DNA of 64,000 nt from SIG565 sp045646145 (GCA_045646145.1 JAZRKE010000044.1:1-64000), one strand, 5' to 3'; counted from the first letter of the stretch, positions 1 to 9,207 are shown. The notes: generated by a model not told the origin, from the letters alone. Numbers and translations: made by a program.

Positions 1-217
1 TATTACTTGTTTCCGCTGAAAGAGTTTGAACAGATGAATTTTTTGATGTGGTTTTTAAGGGAATATCATATTCACTAATCATTTCGCTTACTTGAATTGC
101 AAAATCATCTGCATTTATTGAAGTGTTTGCGCTAACAAATGATATGTTCCCACTCCAAAAGCACGCACCAATTGTCAACGATATTGAAATCAACAAACTC
201 AATAACCGCTTCATCAT
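1..217 (-). CDS. Secreted protein, N-terminal part (truncated by window edge)
   Basis: An open frame of 72 codons runs off the left edge. It starts with two adjacent Met codons (217-215 and 214-212). GGAGG at 226-222 favours the second by spacing. The product begins with a signal peptide: KR, then a hydrophobic run LLSLLISISLTIGACFW, then a polar region rich in Asn and Ser. The IGAC stretch could be a weak lipobox, so a lipoprotein is possible. It is the last gene of the minus-strand run below the Rhs locus and starts 50 bp after the propeller gene. No family is recognisable from the visible part. Confidence 0.65.
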   Translation of the reverse strand, partial: MMKRLLSLLISISLTIGACFWSGNISFVSANTSINADDFAIQVSEMISEYDIPLKTTSKNSSVQTLSAETSN

Positions 218-267
218 AAAGCCTCCACTATACAATGACAAATCAGATTGACTACTTATAAAATCGA

Positions 268-1155
268 TTAATATGTCTGATCATATTTAAAGGAATATCC
301 CTTGTCCCAACAACCAATTTGCAAACTGTTTTGATTGATATAAATACTGCTCACATAGCTATCCGTTAAAGAAAAGATAACGTTTTCGGTATTGATATCT
401 AAAATCAAAGTGTTGTTCCTGTTTTGCAATGCCAGCAAATTGTTTTTTACAAATAAACTCTCATCAAATATTCCATATTTTTTAGGAATCTCAATTTTTT
501 GTTTGACAAGAAATTCTTTGCTGTTTTTTTGAAGAACATAAACAATAGATTTTTTGCTGTCAACGAAGAAAAGATTTTTGTTTTCGCATTTTACACCCAA
601 AACAATAGTTCCTTTTTTGACTGGCAATTCGATTTTTTGAAAATCTATTGTATTAAGGTTACTACACATCAAATAATGTTTGTTGTCTTTCCTGTCAAGC
701 AAAGTAACGTAAAGCTCTTGATTGTCTTTATCAATATCAAGTGTTCCCAACATAACATCACATTCAGTTATATCTTCAATAACATTCAAGGCTTGTGTTG
801 ACAGGTCGTACTGAAAAATCTTTCCATTCCAATCTGCCCAATATACACAATTGTTAAAGAATACCGGTGTGCATCCTTCTCCAGTGTTTTGAATTTTAAT
901 TTCGGTAAATAAATCCGTTTGCATGTCAACGATAAATAACTGACCGGATGTGTTAAGCAATGCAATCAGGTTGCTGTATTCATTTTCGCAAAAACAGAAA
1001 TGTGAAGGATGTGGAATATGATATGTTTTTATTATTTTGCCTTCAAAATCCATCACCAAGAGAGATGATGAGTTTATACACACGAATCCTACATCACATT
1101 TCTTAAGCACATAACAACTTCTTTTAAACACCTTTTCTGTTTCGAACACCATCAT
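268..1155 (-). CDS. Beta-propeller-like cytoplasmic protein, candidate Rhs immunity protein
   Basis: This 295-residue protein has no signal peptide or membrane segment. It consists of repeated short beta strands with patterns such as LLVMDFEGKII, LFIVDMQTDL, IFQYDLSTQ and LILDINTEN, the look of a seven-blade WD40/YncE-like propeller. It starts 6 bp after the Rhs stop codon with a coupled ribosome-binding site (AGAGGTGA), the place where immunity genes of polymorphic toxins sit. A propeller would be an unusual immunity fold, since most immunity proteins are smaller. The fold is inferred from strand periodicity; the immunity role is inferred from position only. It could instead be an unrelated housekeeping protein. 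Confidence 0.6.
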   Translation of the reverse strand: MMVFETEKVFKRSCYVLKKCDVGFVCINSSSLLVMDFEGKIIKTYHIPHPSHFCFCENEYSNLIALLNTSGQLFIVDMQTDLFTEIKIQNTGEGCTPVFFNNCVYWADWNGKIFQYDLSTQALNVIEDITECDVMLGTLDIDKDNQELYVTLLDRKDNKHYLMCSNLNTIDFQKIELPVKKGTIVLGVKCENKNLFFVDSKKSIVYVLQKNSKEFLVKQKIEIPKKYGIFDESLFVKNNLLALQNRNNTLILDINTENVIFSLTDSYVSSIYINQNSLQIGCWDKGYSFKYDQTY

Positions 1156-1161
1156 TCACCT

Positions 1162-4100
1162 CTAAAAGAACATAGAGTTGGAAATCTTTAATATTGCATT
1201 CATAATAATTAACGAAGCCAAAACACCGGATTTACCACCTTTATTATATCCTGTTTTCACCAAAGATTCAACCCCGCTATGGTATGCATTAGTGTGAAGA
1301 TGTTGATGGAAATTTTTATTTAGAGCAACTATGTTTGTTTTATGAGAGGTTGTAAGGCCTACTTTTGATAAATAACTTCGAGAGGTTGCAGCTCTTCTAT
1401 CGGCTTGTGCAACAATATGATGGTTGTTTGTCTGTTTTGTTTTTGGCTTTTTTCGAGCATCAGAAATGCTCTGAGCTACTCTTTTAACAGCGTTAAAAAC
1501 GGTTGATGGTGCAGTAAATAATATCAGATAAACGGTTTGATTAACTGCATTTCTGATATTGGGATCAACAAGATATAACAATGTCGCAGCAACAGCAATT
1601 ATCGCTCCGTAAGAAATTGTTATTCCTCCAACCGTTATTGCTGCAGCAGCATATCCGGTAGGATCAATATTGTTTACCGGATTATTGAGTCCGTAAGCAA
1701 ACATATTAGTTCCTAACACACCGGAATTTGTATCACAAAATGAATCCGCATTTAAAAATCTTCCCCATTCAGGAGAATAATATCTTGACTGGAGATAATA
1801 AAGGTTTGTTTCGTAATCGTAATTATATCCTCTATAAGTTATTACATTATTACCCAGCATAATCAATGAAGCTAAAGCGGTTTCAATTGAACCTAAGTTT
1901 AATGTATAGGTCATATTGCCCCAGGCATCATACTTATATGTAATCATTCGAGCGCCATCACTTGCAGCTACTATTTGCTCAACATCACCTTGCAGATTCT
2001 TGACAAAATAAAACATACCATCATCGTTGGTTCTCATTCCGTAAGGTTCGCCGTTTTCATCATAGAGATATTTGATTGTAAGTGATGCATGCTGTTCTTT
2101 CTCAGAAGATTGGAGTTCATCCTCATCTGGAGATGTGGTCGATATTTCGTCTGGACCTAACCACAAATAACTGAGTTTTCCGTCTTCCCAATAATATTCT
2201 GTTTTTATTGCAGAATTGATGTCTACATTACCTTCATTGTCACAATCATACGAAATCCTTGAACTACGCAATCCTTCAGCATCATATGTATACTCATATT
2301 TCACATCAACATCAGGATCGTTATTTTTGTTTAATATTGTACACGATAACAATTGTTTCCCTTGCCATTCATATTCTCGGTATTCTTCTGATACACTGTT
2401 CTTATCTCCATAGGTTAACGGATTACCAAGTTCATCATATGTTATTGCTTTATTGTTATAGCTAATAAGTTTATCTTTCCAAATGGTGTCATATGAATAA
2501 TTAATTGTGTTTTTTGCCGACAATAAAATCTGTGCATCTGTAGTGTAATCATATTCTGTTTTGGAGGAAAGATTTCCACCAGCATCATAGGTCATTGTGA
2601 AGGTTTTGTTTAAAGATTTATTATCTTCTCTTATGAGCTGATTTGCTTCGTCGTATTGATATCTGACAACAAGAGTTCTTGTGGACTCATCAAGTCCACT
2701 ATATACAGATGTTATATTTCCGTGGTCATCGTATTCATAACTATATTCTTTACTCCAAGTTGATGTATAAAATGAGTAGTAAGTTTGACTCGATTCATTA
2801 AACACGATTCCTACTGTGGAATAATTATATTCTGTTAAAATAGTTTCTTTGTCAGTATCATAGTGATATCCATGAGGATTAACGGAATTCACTTTACCAC
2901 GAACATCATATGAATATAAATAAAACTCTTCTGGATTGTTTCGTTCGTTGAATTTATAGTCTTCTCTTACAATTTGACCAGCATCATTATATTCATACTG
3001 CGCAACCAAGGTTTCACTATCAGAAACAGAATATACCTTTACAATCTTATTATCATTCTCATATATAAATTGATAATCATCGCTCCATTTTAAACTCAAA
3101 TCATAAAGATAGTCCAAGTTTCTGTAAGTAGTATAATATCTAAACCCGGATACTGTATTTAAATATCCGGTAACTTCTGAAAAAGCCTGTGTATCAGTAT
3201 CGTCGTAATAATAATAGGTTTCGCTTTTGGCGGCAGGTAACCCTGAACCGTATTTTTCCAAGATCGTGTTTGAGGCGGATATTGGTTCATTCCAAGAACC
3301 ATCGTTAACCCAAACACTGTTTTCAGGATTTATTCTTCTTCCAAAAGCATCCTTTGAAGAAATTGTTATAAGACTACTGTCGTAAGAATAATCTGTACGG
3401 GTAGAACTTGTTGTAATTCCCGTTTCACAGTCATAGTTTGTGACGGTATCATAAATAGTATATTCTTCTTCGGCGTAATACTCATATACTCCATCATTCT
3501 CTGAAATCTGAACATATCTAATATCTCGCGAATTTTCTTTGCGATATATAATTATATCAAACTGGTTTTCTCCTGCGTGTTTACCATATCGCAGCGGAAC
3601 AGCAAAAGTACAATCATACTCGGTTATAAATCCGTTAATATTATCTGTGATTTTTTTCAGAGAACCATCATCATTATATTCATATTCATACAAAACGACT
3701 TCGAAATTGTCGTTGTTGTAAATTTTTGAGATTTGACCATTGGAATATTCATAATTTACAATGTCACCATTTCCGTATGTAATCTTATTAAGTGACTGGT
3801 TGTCGTTATATGTGTAAGAAACCAACAGTTGCTCTCCAACTTTAACAACCTGACATTCACCATAATCGTTATAAATAAAGTTGTATGTAAACCCGTTATG
3901 TGTAATACTTGATACTTTATCGCCTGCATAGGCATACTCATTAGATATTGTGATTTTTGATGCTTCAGCATTTGAAGTTATAGGAGTTATTTCCTGACTT
4001 ATCTTTGAAAGCATTCCAACTGGTGTGTAACTATAATTTACAGTGCTATTACCAATAGTTTCCGACATCAGTAAGCCATTATACGGATCATAATTGTACT

Positions 4101-6996
4101 GTGTAACATTTTCATTTTCGTCGACTTTACTCGTTAAATAATTACCATTAGAATCATAATACTCCTTGGTTATCATAGTTTTATTACCATCAGAATTTTG
4201 ATATTCTATCGATGACAGGGTGTTATCATCTCTATAGTTTAATATTTCATTTGAAAATGAGTTACAGCAAGAACAAGAACAACTTTCAATGCTTTCACAA
4301 TTACAACTACAATTTTCTCCATTCGGACAATTTGTTCCACAACCAGTCGAATTTGAACTGTCTTCCATATTGTCGATATGAGTTGCTCCTTCTAACGCTC
4401 TGTAGAACTTCACATCATCAAAGTAAACATCGTCGCTTTGATATGCGGACACTAAACACACGGCAACCTCTTCGACATCTTTTTCCAAAACAAACGAACC
4501 TAATCTATATTGCTTTTCATTTGTTATTGTGTTATCAAAATACCATGAATACAGAGGTACACTATTGCTCGGAATATTACCAGCAGAGTTTAATTCGTAT
4601 ATTTCTACTCCGACACCTAAATCACTTAAAGGTATAATATCTCCTACTTCTCCCGTTGCCGATATTGCAAATGTCTCGCCACACTGACCATTTATGGTAA
4701 CTTTTTTAGTTACACCACAAACATCATCTTCATCCGCTTCTATCCACATTCTATTATTGCCTTCGTCATCTGCGAGTATTTCAGTTTCACCATTGTCTGA
4801 AATACACTGCCAATTATAATCCGCATCATTATCAAAGTTACCATTCGCAATGAGGTTTTCTGCATCCTCAGGAATGGTTATTTGAACAACCTCATTATCT
4901 GAATTATATGTCAAATAATATTCGGTTCCATTGTTATCACGTCGGAATATGACATCGAGATTTGTGTTGTATTGAATGGTTTCTACTAATGTGTCGTTTG
5001 TTGTAATTGTTCTTTGATATGTGTGGTGCGAATCAAAATCAATTTTTTCAATAACTGTACCATTTTTTGACTTTATCAAAGATTTGACTCTTCCGGAAAA
5101 TGAGTCTGCATATTTGATTGTTAATACATATCCATCATTGTCAGTTATCTGAATTAAACGACCTGTGTCTTTATATTGAGGTTCATCTTCATTATAGTAT
5201 CCATTATAAAACTCTTCTGAAAGAGAATAATCATATGTGTAATTTACTGTTTGACCATCGGGATAAGAAGCTCCGCTTAAAGCAATAAAAGTAAAACCGT
5301 TAGAACCAGGCACAGTTGTATACTGATAATTAACTGTATAATTTACATCACCAATTTTTACAATATAATCTTCAGGAACAGCTTCCCCATCAAAGATTTT
5401 TTCTTCAGCTATTTCTGCATAGTTTCTGTTTTTATATAAAGTGATGTTTTCGATAAACGCACTTTTTGTCGGATCTTTGGGAGTATTTATATGAAACTGA
5501 TAGCATCTTCCGGCGCCATCAATAACCTTTTGAAGAATTGACCCTGTATCATCATATATAATTTGCAAACAATCTAGCTTTGTTGTTGTTCCGTTTTCGT
5601 CCTTGTTCAAGGAAACTTCACATACTTTGTCGTATGAATTGAAGGTATATTTTAAAAATGTCGAATTTACTTTGTTGGTTTCCTCAATAAAACTTTCACC
5701 AAAAACATTTTCGTTCTCATCTGAACGATATACCCAAAGTGCATATTCACCATCTTCAGAAGTCCATTTTTGCCTATCATCTACAACAACAAGGTCATTG
5801 TTATTGGGTGATTTGAATTTAATCAGTCTTCCCTCAAATGTTTTCCAAACAATAGTATCAGATGTTATCTCTGCAAGGGAACTCTCAAAATTCCATCTCG
5901 ATGCTATTCCGGAAAAATCGTTGTGGCTATAAGTTTTTCCGAAGTCAAAAACTCTATATATGTGAGCAGACAAATTTCCACCGTCCACTCCAATTTCTGA
6001 CCTTTCAAGTTTTAATGTGTTTGTATATTCATTAACATAAACGGTTCCGGCTCGTCCCATTTCAATACTTTTATAGGAATAACTATCATCGGTTTCTCCA
6101 ATGATTCTATAATGTCTGGTTAATGAAAAACCGCCAATTGTTGCATATTTACTATTGTTTTTACAAGTTAAAATTATACCATTATTTTCGGAGGCCCCTC
6201 TTTCCCATTTGTTATAGATATCACTAATATCCCATGTATAGTCACCAACAGCAGATATTTTATTGACAGCCAACACTTTGTTTTTTACTTTTAGGGTTTT
6301 ATCGGGGGTTGATGTTTTAAAACTTTGACCACTAACCACATAGGTCTTTGTTGTTTCATTCCAATCGGTTAAAACCTCATAAGCTCTTATTGGTAATGGG
6401 TTGTTGGCACTTGCGTTTGTGTTTTGACAAGTTACAATAAGATTGGCTGATACAGTAGATATTATGCTATCATGTGCGGTTGTAGGAATTTTTTTAGACC
6501 TTATCCACATTGACGTGTAACCTGTAATAGTATTGTTTGTTGCACCATTTGTGAAAACCATATCAAAGTCGTCACTATCATATTCCGCTGAAACATTGGT
6601 GCCACCCCTAGCCATATTGTTTGTAGAAGGCAAGGCACTTAAGCTGCTAATAAAGCTTGTTGCCTCATTAGTATCTTGGGGTGTTGTTTCTATTGGATAA
6701 ATATCTACCCATTCTCCGTTCACATATTCATGGATTGGAGTTGATGATGAAACACTATAATATGAGCCATCTTCAAGAATGTAGACTTTCGTAAAGGCAT
6801 CTCTTTCAGTCGTGATTTCATCAACAATATTAAAACAGTTTTTCTGATTAAGACGAGAGCTTGCGTATTGTGATATAGCATCGTAATCAGGGCTTGCTTC
6901 GATTGCAAAAACACCAGTAGGGATGATTTCAAATAACATAATTAAAGATAAAACTATAGAAGTGAACTTTAACAATTTTGAATGCTTCATTTTCAT
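1162..6996 (-). CDS. Secreted Rhs/YD-repeat polymorphic toxin with C-terminal AHH-type nuclease domain
   Basis: The 1944-residue product has a signal peptide (1-32), a DNRLRE-like beta domain (about 140-300), a region with insertion strands, a Cys-rich patch near 880-905 (spaced Cys in NCSCNCES and CSCSCC), and many YD repeats from about 920 to 1640. The Rhs core follows (YYLQSRYYSPEWGRF near 1733, NNPVNNIDPTGY near 1772), then a hydrophobic stretch (1783-1812) and a variable C-terminal toxin domain from about 1850. The toxin shows NNHHIVAQ and FHQHLHTNAYH, the His pattern of AHH/LHH nucleases of the HNH/Endo VII superfamily. The second Met (6990-6988) is better spaced from AAGGA than the first. 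Rhs shells normally encapsulate the toxin and release it by cleavage after the DPxG motif. The gene lies 35 bp after a small secreted-protein gene sharing its promoter. Confidence 0.9.
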   Translation of the reverse strand: MKMKHSKLLKFTSIVLSLIMLFEIIPTGVFAIEASPDYDAISQYASSRLNQKNCFNIVDEITTERDAFTKVYILEDGSYYSVSSSTPIHEYVNGEWVDIYPIETTPQDTNEATSFISSLSALPSTNNMARGGTNVSAEYDSDDFDMVFTNGATNNTITGYTSMWIRSKKIPTTAHDSIISTVSANLIVTCQNTNASANNPLPIRAYEVLTDWNETTKTYVVSGQSFKTSTPDKTLKVKNKVLAVNKISAVGDYTWDISDIYNKWERGASENNGIILTCKNNSKYATIGGFSLTRHYRIIGETDDSYSYKSIEMGRAGTVYVNEYTNTLKLERSEIGVDGGNLSAHIYRVFDFGKTYSHNDFSGIASRWNFESSLAEITSDTIVWKTFEGRLIKFKSPNNNDLVVVDDRQKWTSEDGEYALWVYRSDENENVFGESFIEETNKVNSTFLKYTFNSYDKVCEVSLNKDENGTTTKLDCLQIIYDDTGSILQKVIDGAGRCYQFHINTPKDPTKSAFIENITLYKNRNYAEIAEEKIFDGEAVPEDYIVKIGDVNYTVNYQYTTVPGSNGFTFIALSGASYPDGQTVNYTYDYSLSEEFYNGYYNEDEPQYKDTGRLIQITDNDGYVLTIKYADSFSGRVKSLIKSKNGTVIEKIDFDSHHTYQRTITTNDTLVETIQYNTNLDVIFRRDNNGTEYYLTYNSDNEVVQITIPEDAENLIANGNFDNDADYNWQCISDNGETEILADDEGNNRMWIEADEDDVCGVTKKVTINGQCGETFAISATGEVGDIIPLSDLGVGVEIYELNSAGNIPSNSVPLYSWYFDNTITNEKQYRLGSFVLEKDVEEVAVCLVSAYQSDDVYFDDVKFYRALEGATHIDNMEDSSNSTGCGTNCPNGENCSCNCESIESCSCSCCNSFSNEILNYRDDNTLSSIEYQNSDGNKTMITKEYYDSNGNYLTSKVDENENVTQYNYDPYNGLLMSETIGNSTVNYSYTPVGMLSKISQEITPITSNAEASKITISNEYAYAGDKVSSITHNGFTYNFIYNDYGECQVVKVGEQLLVSYTYNDNQSLNKITYGNGDIVNYEYSNGQISKIYNNDNFEVVLYEYEYNDDGSLKKITDNINGFITEYDCTFAVPLRYGKHAGENQFDIIIYRKENSRDIRYVQISENDGVYEYYAEEEYTIYDTVTNYDCETGITTSSTRTDYSYDSSLITISSKDAFGRRINPENSVWVNDGSWNEPISASNTILEKYGSGLPAAKSETYYYYDDTDTQAFSEVTGYLNTVSGFRYYTTYRNLDYLYDLSLKWSDDYQFIYENDNKIVKVYSVSDSETLVAQYEYNDAGQIVREDYKFNERNNPEEFYLYSYDVRGKVNSVNPHGYHYDTDKETILTEYNYSTVGIVFNESSQTYYSFYTSTWSKEYSYEYDDHGNITSVYSGLDESTRTLVVRYQYDEANQLIREDNKSLNKTFTMTYDAGGNLSSKTEYDYTTDAQILLSAKNTINYSYDTIWKDKLISYNNKAITYDELGNPLTYGDKNSVSEEYREYEWQGKQLLSCTILNKNNDPDVDVKYEYTYDAEGLRSSRISYDCDNEGNVDINSAIKTEYYWEDGKLSYLWLGPDEISTTSPDEDELQSSEKEQHASLTIKYLYDENGEPYGMRTNDDGMFYFVKNLQGDVEQIVAASDGARMITYKYDAWGNMTYTLNLGSIETALASLIMLGNNVITYRGYNYDYETNLYYLQSRYYSPEWGRFLNADSFCDTNSGVLGTNMFAYGLNNPVNNIDPTGYAAAAITVGGITISYGAIIAVAATLLYLVDPNIRNAVNQTVYLILFTAPSTVFNAVKRVAQSISDARKKPKTKQTNNHHIVAQADRRAATSRSYLSKVGLTTSHKTNIVALNKNFHQHLHTNAYHSGVESLVKTGYNKGGKSGVLASLIIMNAILKISNSMFF

Positions 6997-7031
6997 ATTC
7001 CTTTCTTTGTGATTTTTATTCGTAAAATATT

Positions 7032-7475
7032 TTACGAATAAGATTTTTCGATTTCCTTGGTTATCGTGTCTGCTGAGCCACCTGAACCGTAAATGACATA
7101 CTCAACAGTCACACGATATGTTCCTGTAGATGATAACTGAACGGAATGCGAACCGGTATATGTATAGTTGTATATAGTGTCAACCCATTCGTCATTTGTC
7201 TGTCCAATATCAACTCGGCTCCAGAAAAGTCCCAACACTTTTTTCTCAACATAAGTTGTTATTATTGCTTTTGTTGTTACCGAGCTACTTCCCACATAAC
7301 GGTTAGTGACAGTCAGAACACCAGAACTTGATATTGAAGCACTGCTATTCGTAGAATTGACATTGTTGTAAAATGGTACGGCCTCATCAGCTTTAGCAAC
7401 AAAGGAAAAACCTGAAACTAATAAAACCCAAGCTATAAAAACAGATATCATCCTTTTGAAGAAAGTCTTTCTCAT
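7032..7475 (-). CDS. Small secreted protein, DUF6147-like
   Basis: A secreted protein of about 147 residues: signal peptide (MRKTFFKRM, then VFIAWVLLVSGFSFVAKA) and a Ser/Thr-rich beta domain with YNNVNSTNSSASISSSG and a C-terminal YRVTVEYVIYGSGG. It resembles small Firmicutes exported proteins of the DUF6147 type; the assignment is tentative. I start at the Met at 7475-7473 because the GAAAGGGGTG ribosome-binding site lies inside the longer reading frame that starts at 7493. It is the first gene after an ECF-type promoter, and the Rhs gene follows 35 bp downstream, so it is likely exported and expressed together with the toxin. Its role is unknown. Confidence 0.75.
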   Translation of the reverse strand: MRKTFFKRMISVFIAWVLLVSGFSFVAKADEAVPFYNNVNSTNSSASISSSGVLTVTNRYVGSSSVTTKAIITTYVEKKVLGLFWSRVDIGQTNDEWVDTIYNYTYTGSHSVQLSSTGTYRVTVEYVIYGSGGSADTITKEIEKSYS

Positions 7476-7520
7476 AATTTCACCCCTTTCCATAAAAACT
7501 TATATATCCCTTCATACAAT

Positions 7521-7551
7521 TACTACGCATAAGAAGACAAAGGCAAGTACA
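7521..7551 (-). promoter_or_regulatory. ECF-sigma promoter of the Rhs operon
   Basis: On the minus strand TGTACTT (7551-7545) is followed after 16 bp by GCGTAGTA (7528-7521), about 45 bp before the small secreted-protein gene. The same two boxes with the same 16-bp spacing stand before the sigma gene at 8849. A -10 of CGTA type is usual for ECF sigma factors, which normally autoregulate. The sigma encoded next door is therefore the likely reader. Confidence 0.75.
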
Positions 7552-7568
7552 ATAATCTTGAAATATCG

Positions 7569-7610
7569 CAAAAAAATTACAGCCTCTTACATTTTGTAAG
7601 AAGCTGTAAT
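7569..7610 (-). terminator. Rho-independent terminator of the sigma/anti-sigma operon
   Basis: A 15-bp stem with one mismatch (arms 7576-7590 and 7596-7610) is followed on the minus strand by a T run (7576-7570), directly after the anti-sigma stop codon. It separates the sigma operon from the Rhs operon, so the latter needs its own promoter. Confidence 0.85.
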
Positions 7611-7615
7611 TAGTT

Positions 7616-8290
7616 TTAGTGGATAGATTTAATTAAATTTAATATTTCATCAATAGTGGTTGTGCCGTGATAAGTCAATTCAATATAATTTAAACCTACA
7701 CTCCAAAAAGCTATATGACAATCATTGTGGTCACTGATGTAAAGGTTTATTTCAGTTCCGTTAATCCCATATTTTTCAACGTGTCCATTTTCATTATCTA
7801 AAGAAATAAAAACATCTTTTGTGGGTTGTTGAACAAGTTCTATTTTACTATTTGTTTGTATGTTTTCGTATGAAACATAGTTAATGTTATCGTTAATTAA
7901 TCTATCTGTTTCAACAAAACCTTCGGGTATTTCGGAAAGTGAGTATATATAAGTAATGTTGTCTGTCGTATCGCCCTCAAACAGTAAATCTGTAAACCCA
8001 TCATAAACTTTATAGATAAACTCAACAATCGGTTCTCTTATGGCACCAACGCTCATTGCGCCTGCAAAAATTACAATCATTGCTGCTATTAAAATAGCTA
8101 TTGCTTTTCGGTGATTTAATTTGCGTGGCTTCTTATTATTCCCGATACTGTCAATCAGTTTTTCCATTTTCTTTTCAAATTCTTCGGAAAACTCATAATC
8201 AATTTCATCGTCACTTTTAGGTATGTGTTCAAATTCTTTGGAGGCATACTCTCTGAGAATATCAAAAAATTCGTTTTTACTTACCGACAT
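7616..8290 (-). CDS. Membrane anti-sigma-like protein, DUF4367-type
   Basis: This 224-residue protein has a cytoplasmic N-terminal part (1-60) rich in acidic and Lys residues, one membrane segment near 63-83 (AIAILIAAMIVIFAGAM), and an extracytoplasmic beta domain of DUF4367 type (YIYSLSEIPEGF to ELTYHGTTTIDEI). It overlaps the sigma gene by 14 bp, so translation is coupled. In known pairs such a protein holds the sigma factor inactive at the membrane until an envelope signal releases it. The N-terminal half lacks a clear zinc-binding HxxxCxxC motif, so it is not a classical ZAS anti-sigma. Confidence 0.75.
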   Translation of the reverse strand: MSVSKNEFFDILREYASKEFEHIPKSDDEIDYEFSEEFEKKMEKLIDSIGNNKKPRKLNHRKAIAILIAAMIVIFAGAMSVGAIREPIVEFIYKVYDGFTDLLFEGDTTDNITYIYSLSEIPEGFVETDRLINDNINYVSYENIQTNSKIELVQQPTKDVFISLDNENGHVEKYGINGTEINLYISDHNDCHIAFWSVGLNYIELTYHGTTTIDEILNLIKSIH

Positions 8291-8849
8291 CTTGAGAACC
8301 TCCTTTACAAGAGATTTTATCTAAAAGCAAACTTTTACCTCTTACTAACTGCTTTTGTACTGTGTTGAAGTTTCGGTCTAACACTTGAGCTGTTTCAGGT
8401 ATTGTCAAGCCTAAAACGAAATGATAATACAACACTTCACGGTATTTATCGTCCAAGCAATCAATTGTTTCTATTATATCCTGATAATCCAATTTTGAAC
8501 AAACAGATTCGATAAATTCGTCGTCGGTTATAATAAGGTCTTTTTCTTGTTTTTCTTTTAAATAATTGGTTCTTACATTTCTTTTTCTGATCACGCTTAC
8601 CGAAGCATTCTTAACTGATTTAAGCAAATAGTTTCTTATATCAGATTCGTTTTTGATATTACATACAATATCCATGTGCGAAATAGCAATAGAACAAAAA
8701 ATATCATGAACTACATCTTCTGCATCGTGGTTACTTTTCAAAATAGTACGGGCAAGTGCAAACATTTGCTTTCTATAGGTTTGATAAACTTCTTCAAACC
8801 GATTTTTTTCAATCTCGCCATCAATTAAACTCAAATAGAATGCTAACAT
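8277..8849 (-). CDS. ECF RNA polymerase sigma factor
   Basis: The 190-residue product carries sigma region 2 (FEEVYQTYRKQMFALARTI to DAEDVVHDIF, about 20-60) and region 4 (LDDKYREVLYYHF to LTIPETAQVL and FNTVQKQLVRG, about 130-180), the ECF sigma-70 architecture. The start at 8849 has AAGGAG at good spacing. Two promoter-like motifs lie upstream: TGTACTT/GCGTA (probably its own) and the GTAATC/ATATGT type found five more times in the window. The product probably directs transcription of itself, its anti-sigma and the Rhs operon. Confidence 0.92.
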   Translation of the reverse strand: MLAFYLSLIDGEIEKNRFEEVYQTYRKQMFALARTILKSNHDAEDVVHDIFCSIAISHMDIVCNIKNESDIRNYLLKSVKNASVSVIRKRNVRTNYLKEKQEKDLIITDDEFIESVCSKLDYQDIIETIDCLDDKYREVLYYHFVLGLTIPETAQVLDRNFNTVQKQLVRGKSLLLDKISCKGGSQDVGK

Positions 8850-8876
8850 TTCTTCTCCTTCTGCATCCTACTATAA

Positions 8877-8907
8877 TACTACGCATACAGCAGGACAAAT
8901 AAGTACA
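8877..8907 (-). promoter_or_regulatory. Autoregulatory ECF promoter of the sigma operon
   Basis: TGTACTT (8907-8901), 16-bp spacer, GCGTAGTA (8884-8877) on the minus strand, about 28 bp before the sigma start codon. Boxes and spacing are identical to the motif before the Rhs operon at 7521-7551. Confidence 0.75.
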
Positions 8908-8934
8908 TTACCAGGAGTAACAACCCTCCTAAAA

Positions 8935-8964
8935 ACATATATCAAAAACATAATAAAGATTACA
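8935..8964 (-). promoter_or_regulatory. Shared promoter-like motif, copy 1 (sigma operon)
   Basis: TGTAATC (8964-8958), 17-bp T-rich spacer, ATATGT (8940-8935) on the minus strand, about 86 bp before the sigma gene and upstream of its ECF promoter. Copies with 17-bp spacing also occur at 17098, 20103 and 29966 (minus). Two promoters in tandem suggest that the sigma operon receives a second input. Confidence 0.6.
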
Positions 8965-9093
8965 AAAAAATTATATTTTATTTATTGGAATCGTTCAAGT
9001 GTCATATTAAGTTTTATTTGTTGTTAATTGTAACAAAACATACACTTTTTGTTTGTGCAAAAGGAAGAATTTTGGAAAAACAAAAAATTTTTG

Positions 9094-9122
9094 CGTAACA
9101 TTTTGAATTTTTTGTCATATGT
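9094..9122 (+). promoter_or_regulatory. Shared promoter-like motif, copy 2 (giant surface protein)
   Basis: CGTAACA (9094-9100), 16-bp T-rich spacer, ATATGT (9117-9122), inside the longer string CATATGTATATA. The copy at 63710-63738 is nearly identical over about 30 bp. It is placed to drive the gene at 9208 with an untranslated leader of about 80 nt. Confidence 0.6.
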
Positions 9123-9140
9123 ATATAGAAATATTTTTTA

Positions 9141-9189
9141 ATTATTTTCATTCTATTGTCTAAAAGGAGTTAAACTCCTTGAAAATAAT
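9141..9189 (+). other. Folded 5' leader of the giant surface-protein gene
   Basis: Two nested inverted repeats: ATTATTTTC (9141-9149) with GAAAATAAT (9181-9189), enclosing AAGGAGTT (9164-9171) with AACTCCTT (9173-9180). The inner stem hides a ribosome-binding-like AAGGAG, while the working site (AAAGGAAG from 9191) lies just outside. It may protect the mRNA or tune translation. No known riboswitch class was recognised. Confidence 0.45.
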
Positions 9190-9207
9190 GAAAGGAAGTA
9201 GAAAACT

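Noticed and set aside
7032..7493. Start of the small secreted protein at 7493
   Set aside because: The GAAAGGGGTG ribosome-binding site would then be inside the gene; the Met at 7475 is spaced correctly from it and begins the signal peptide.
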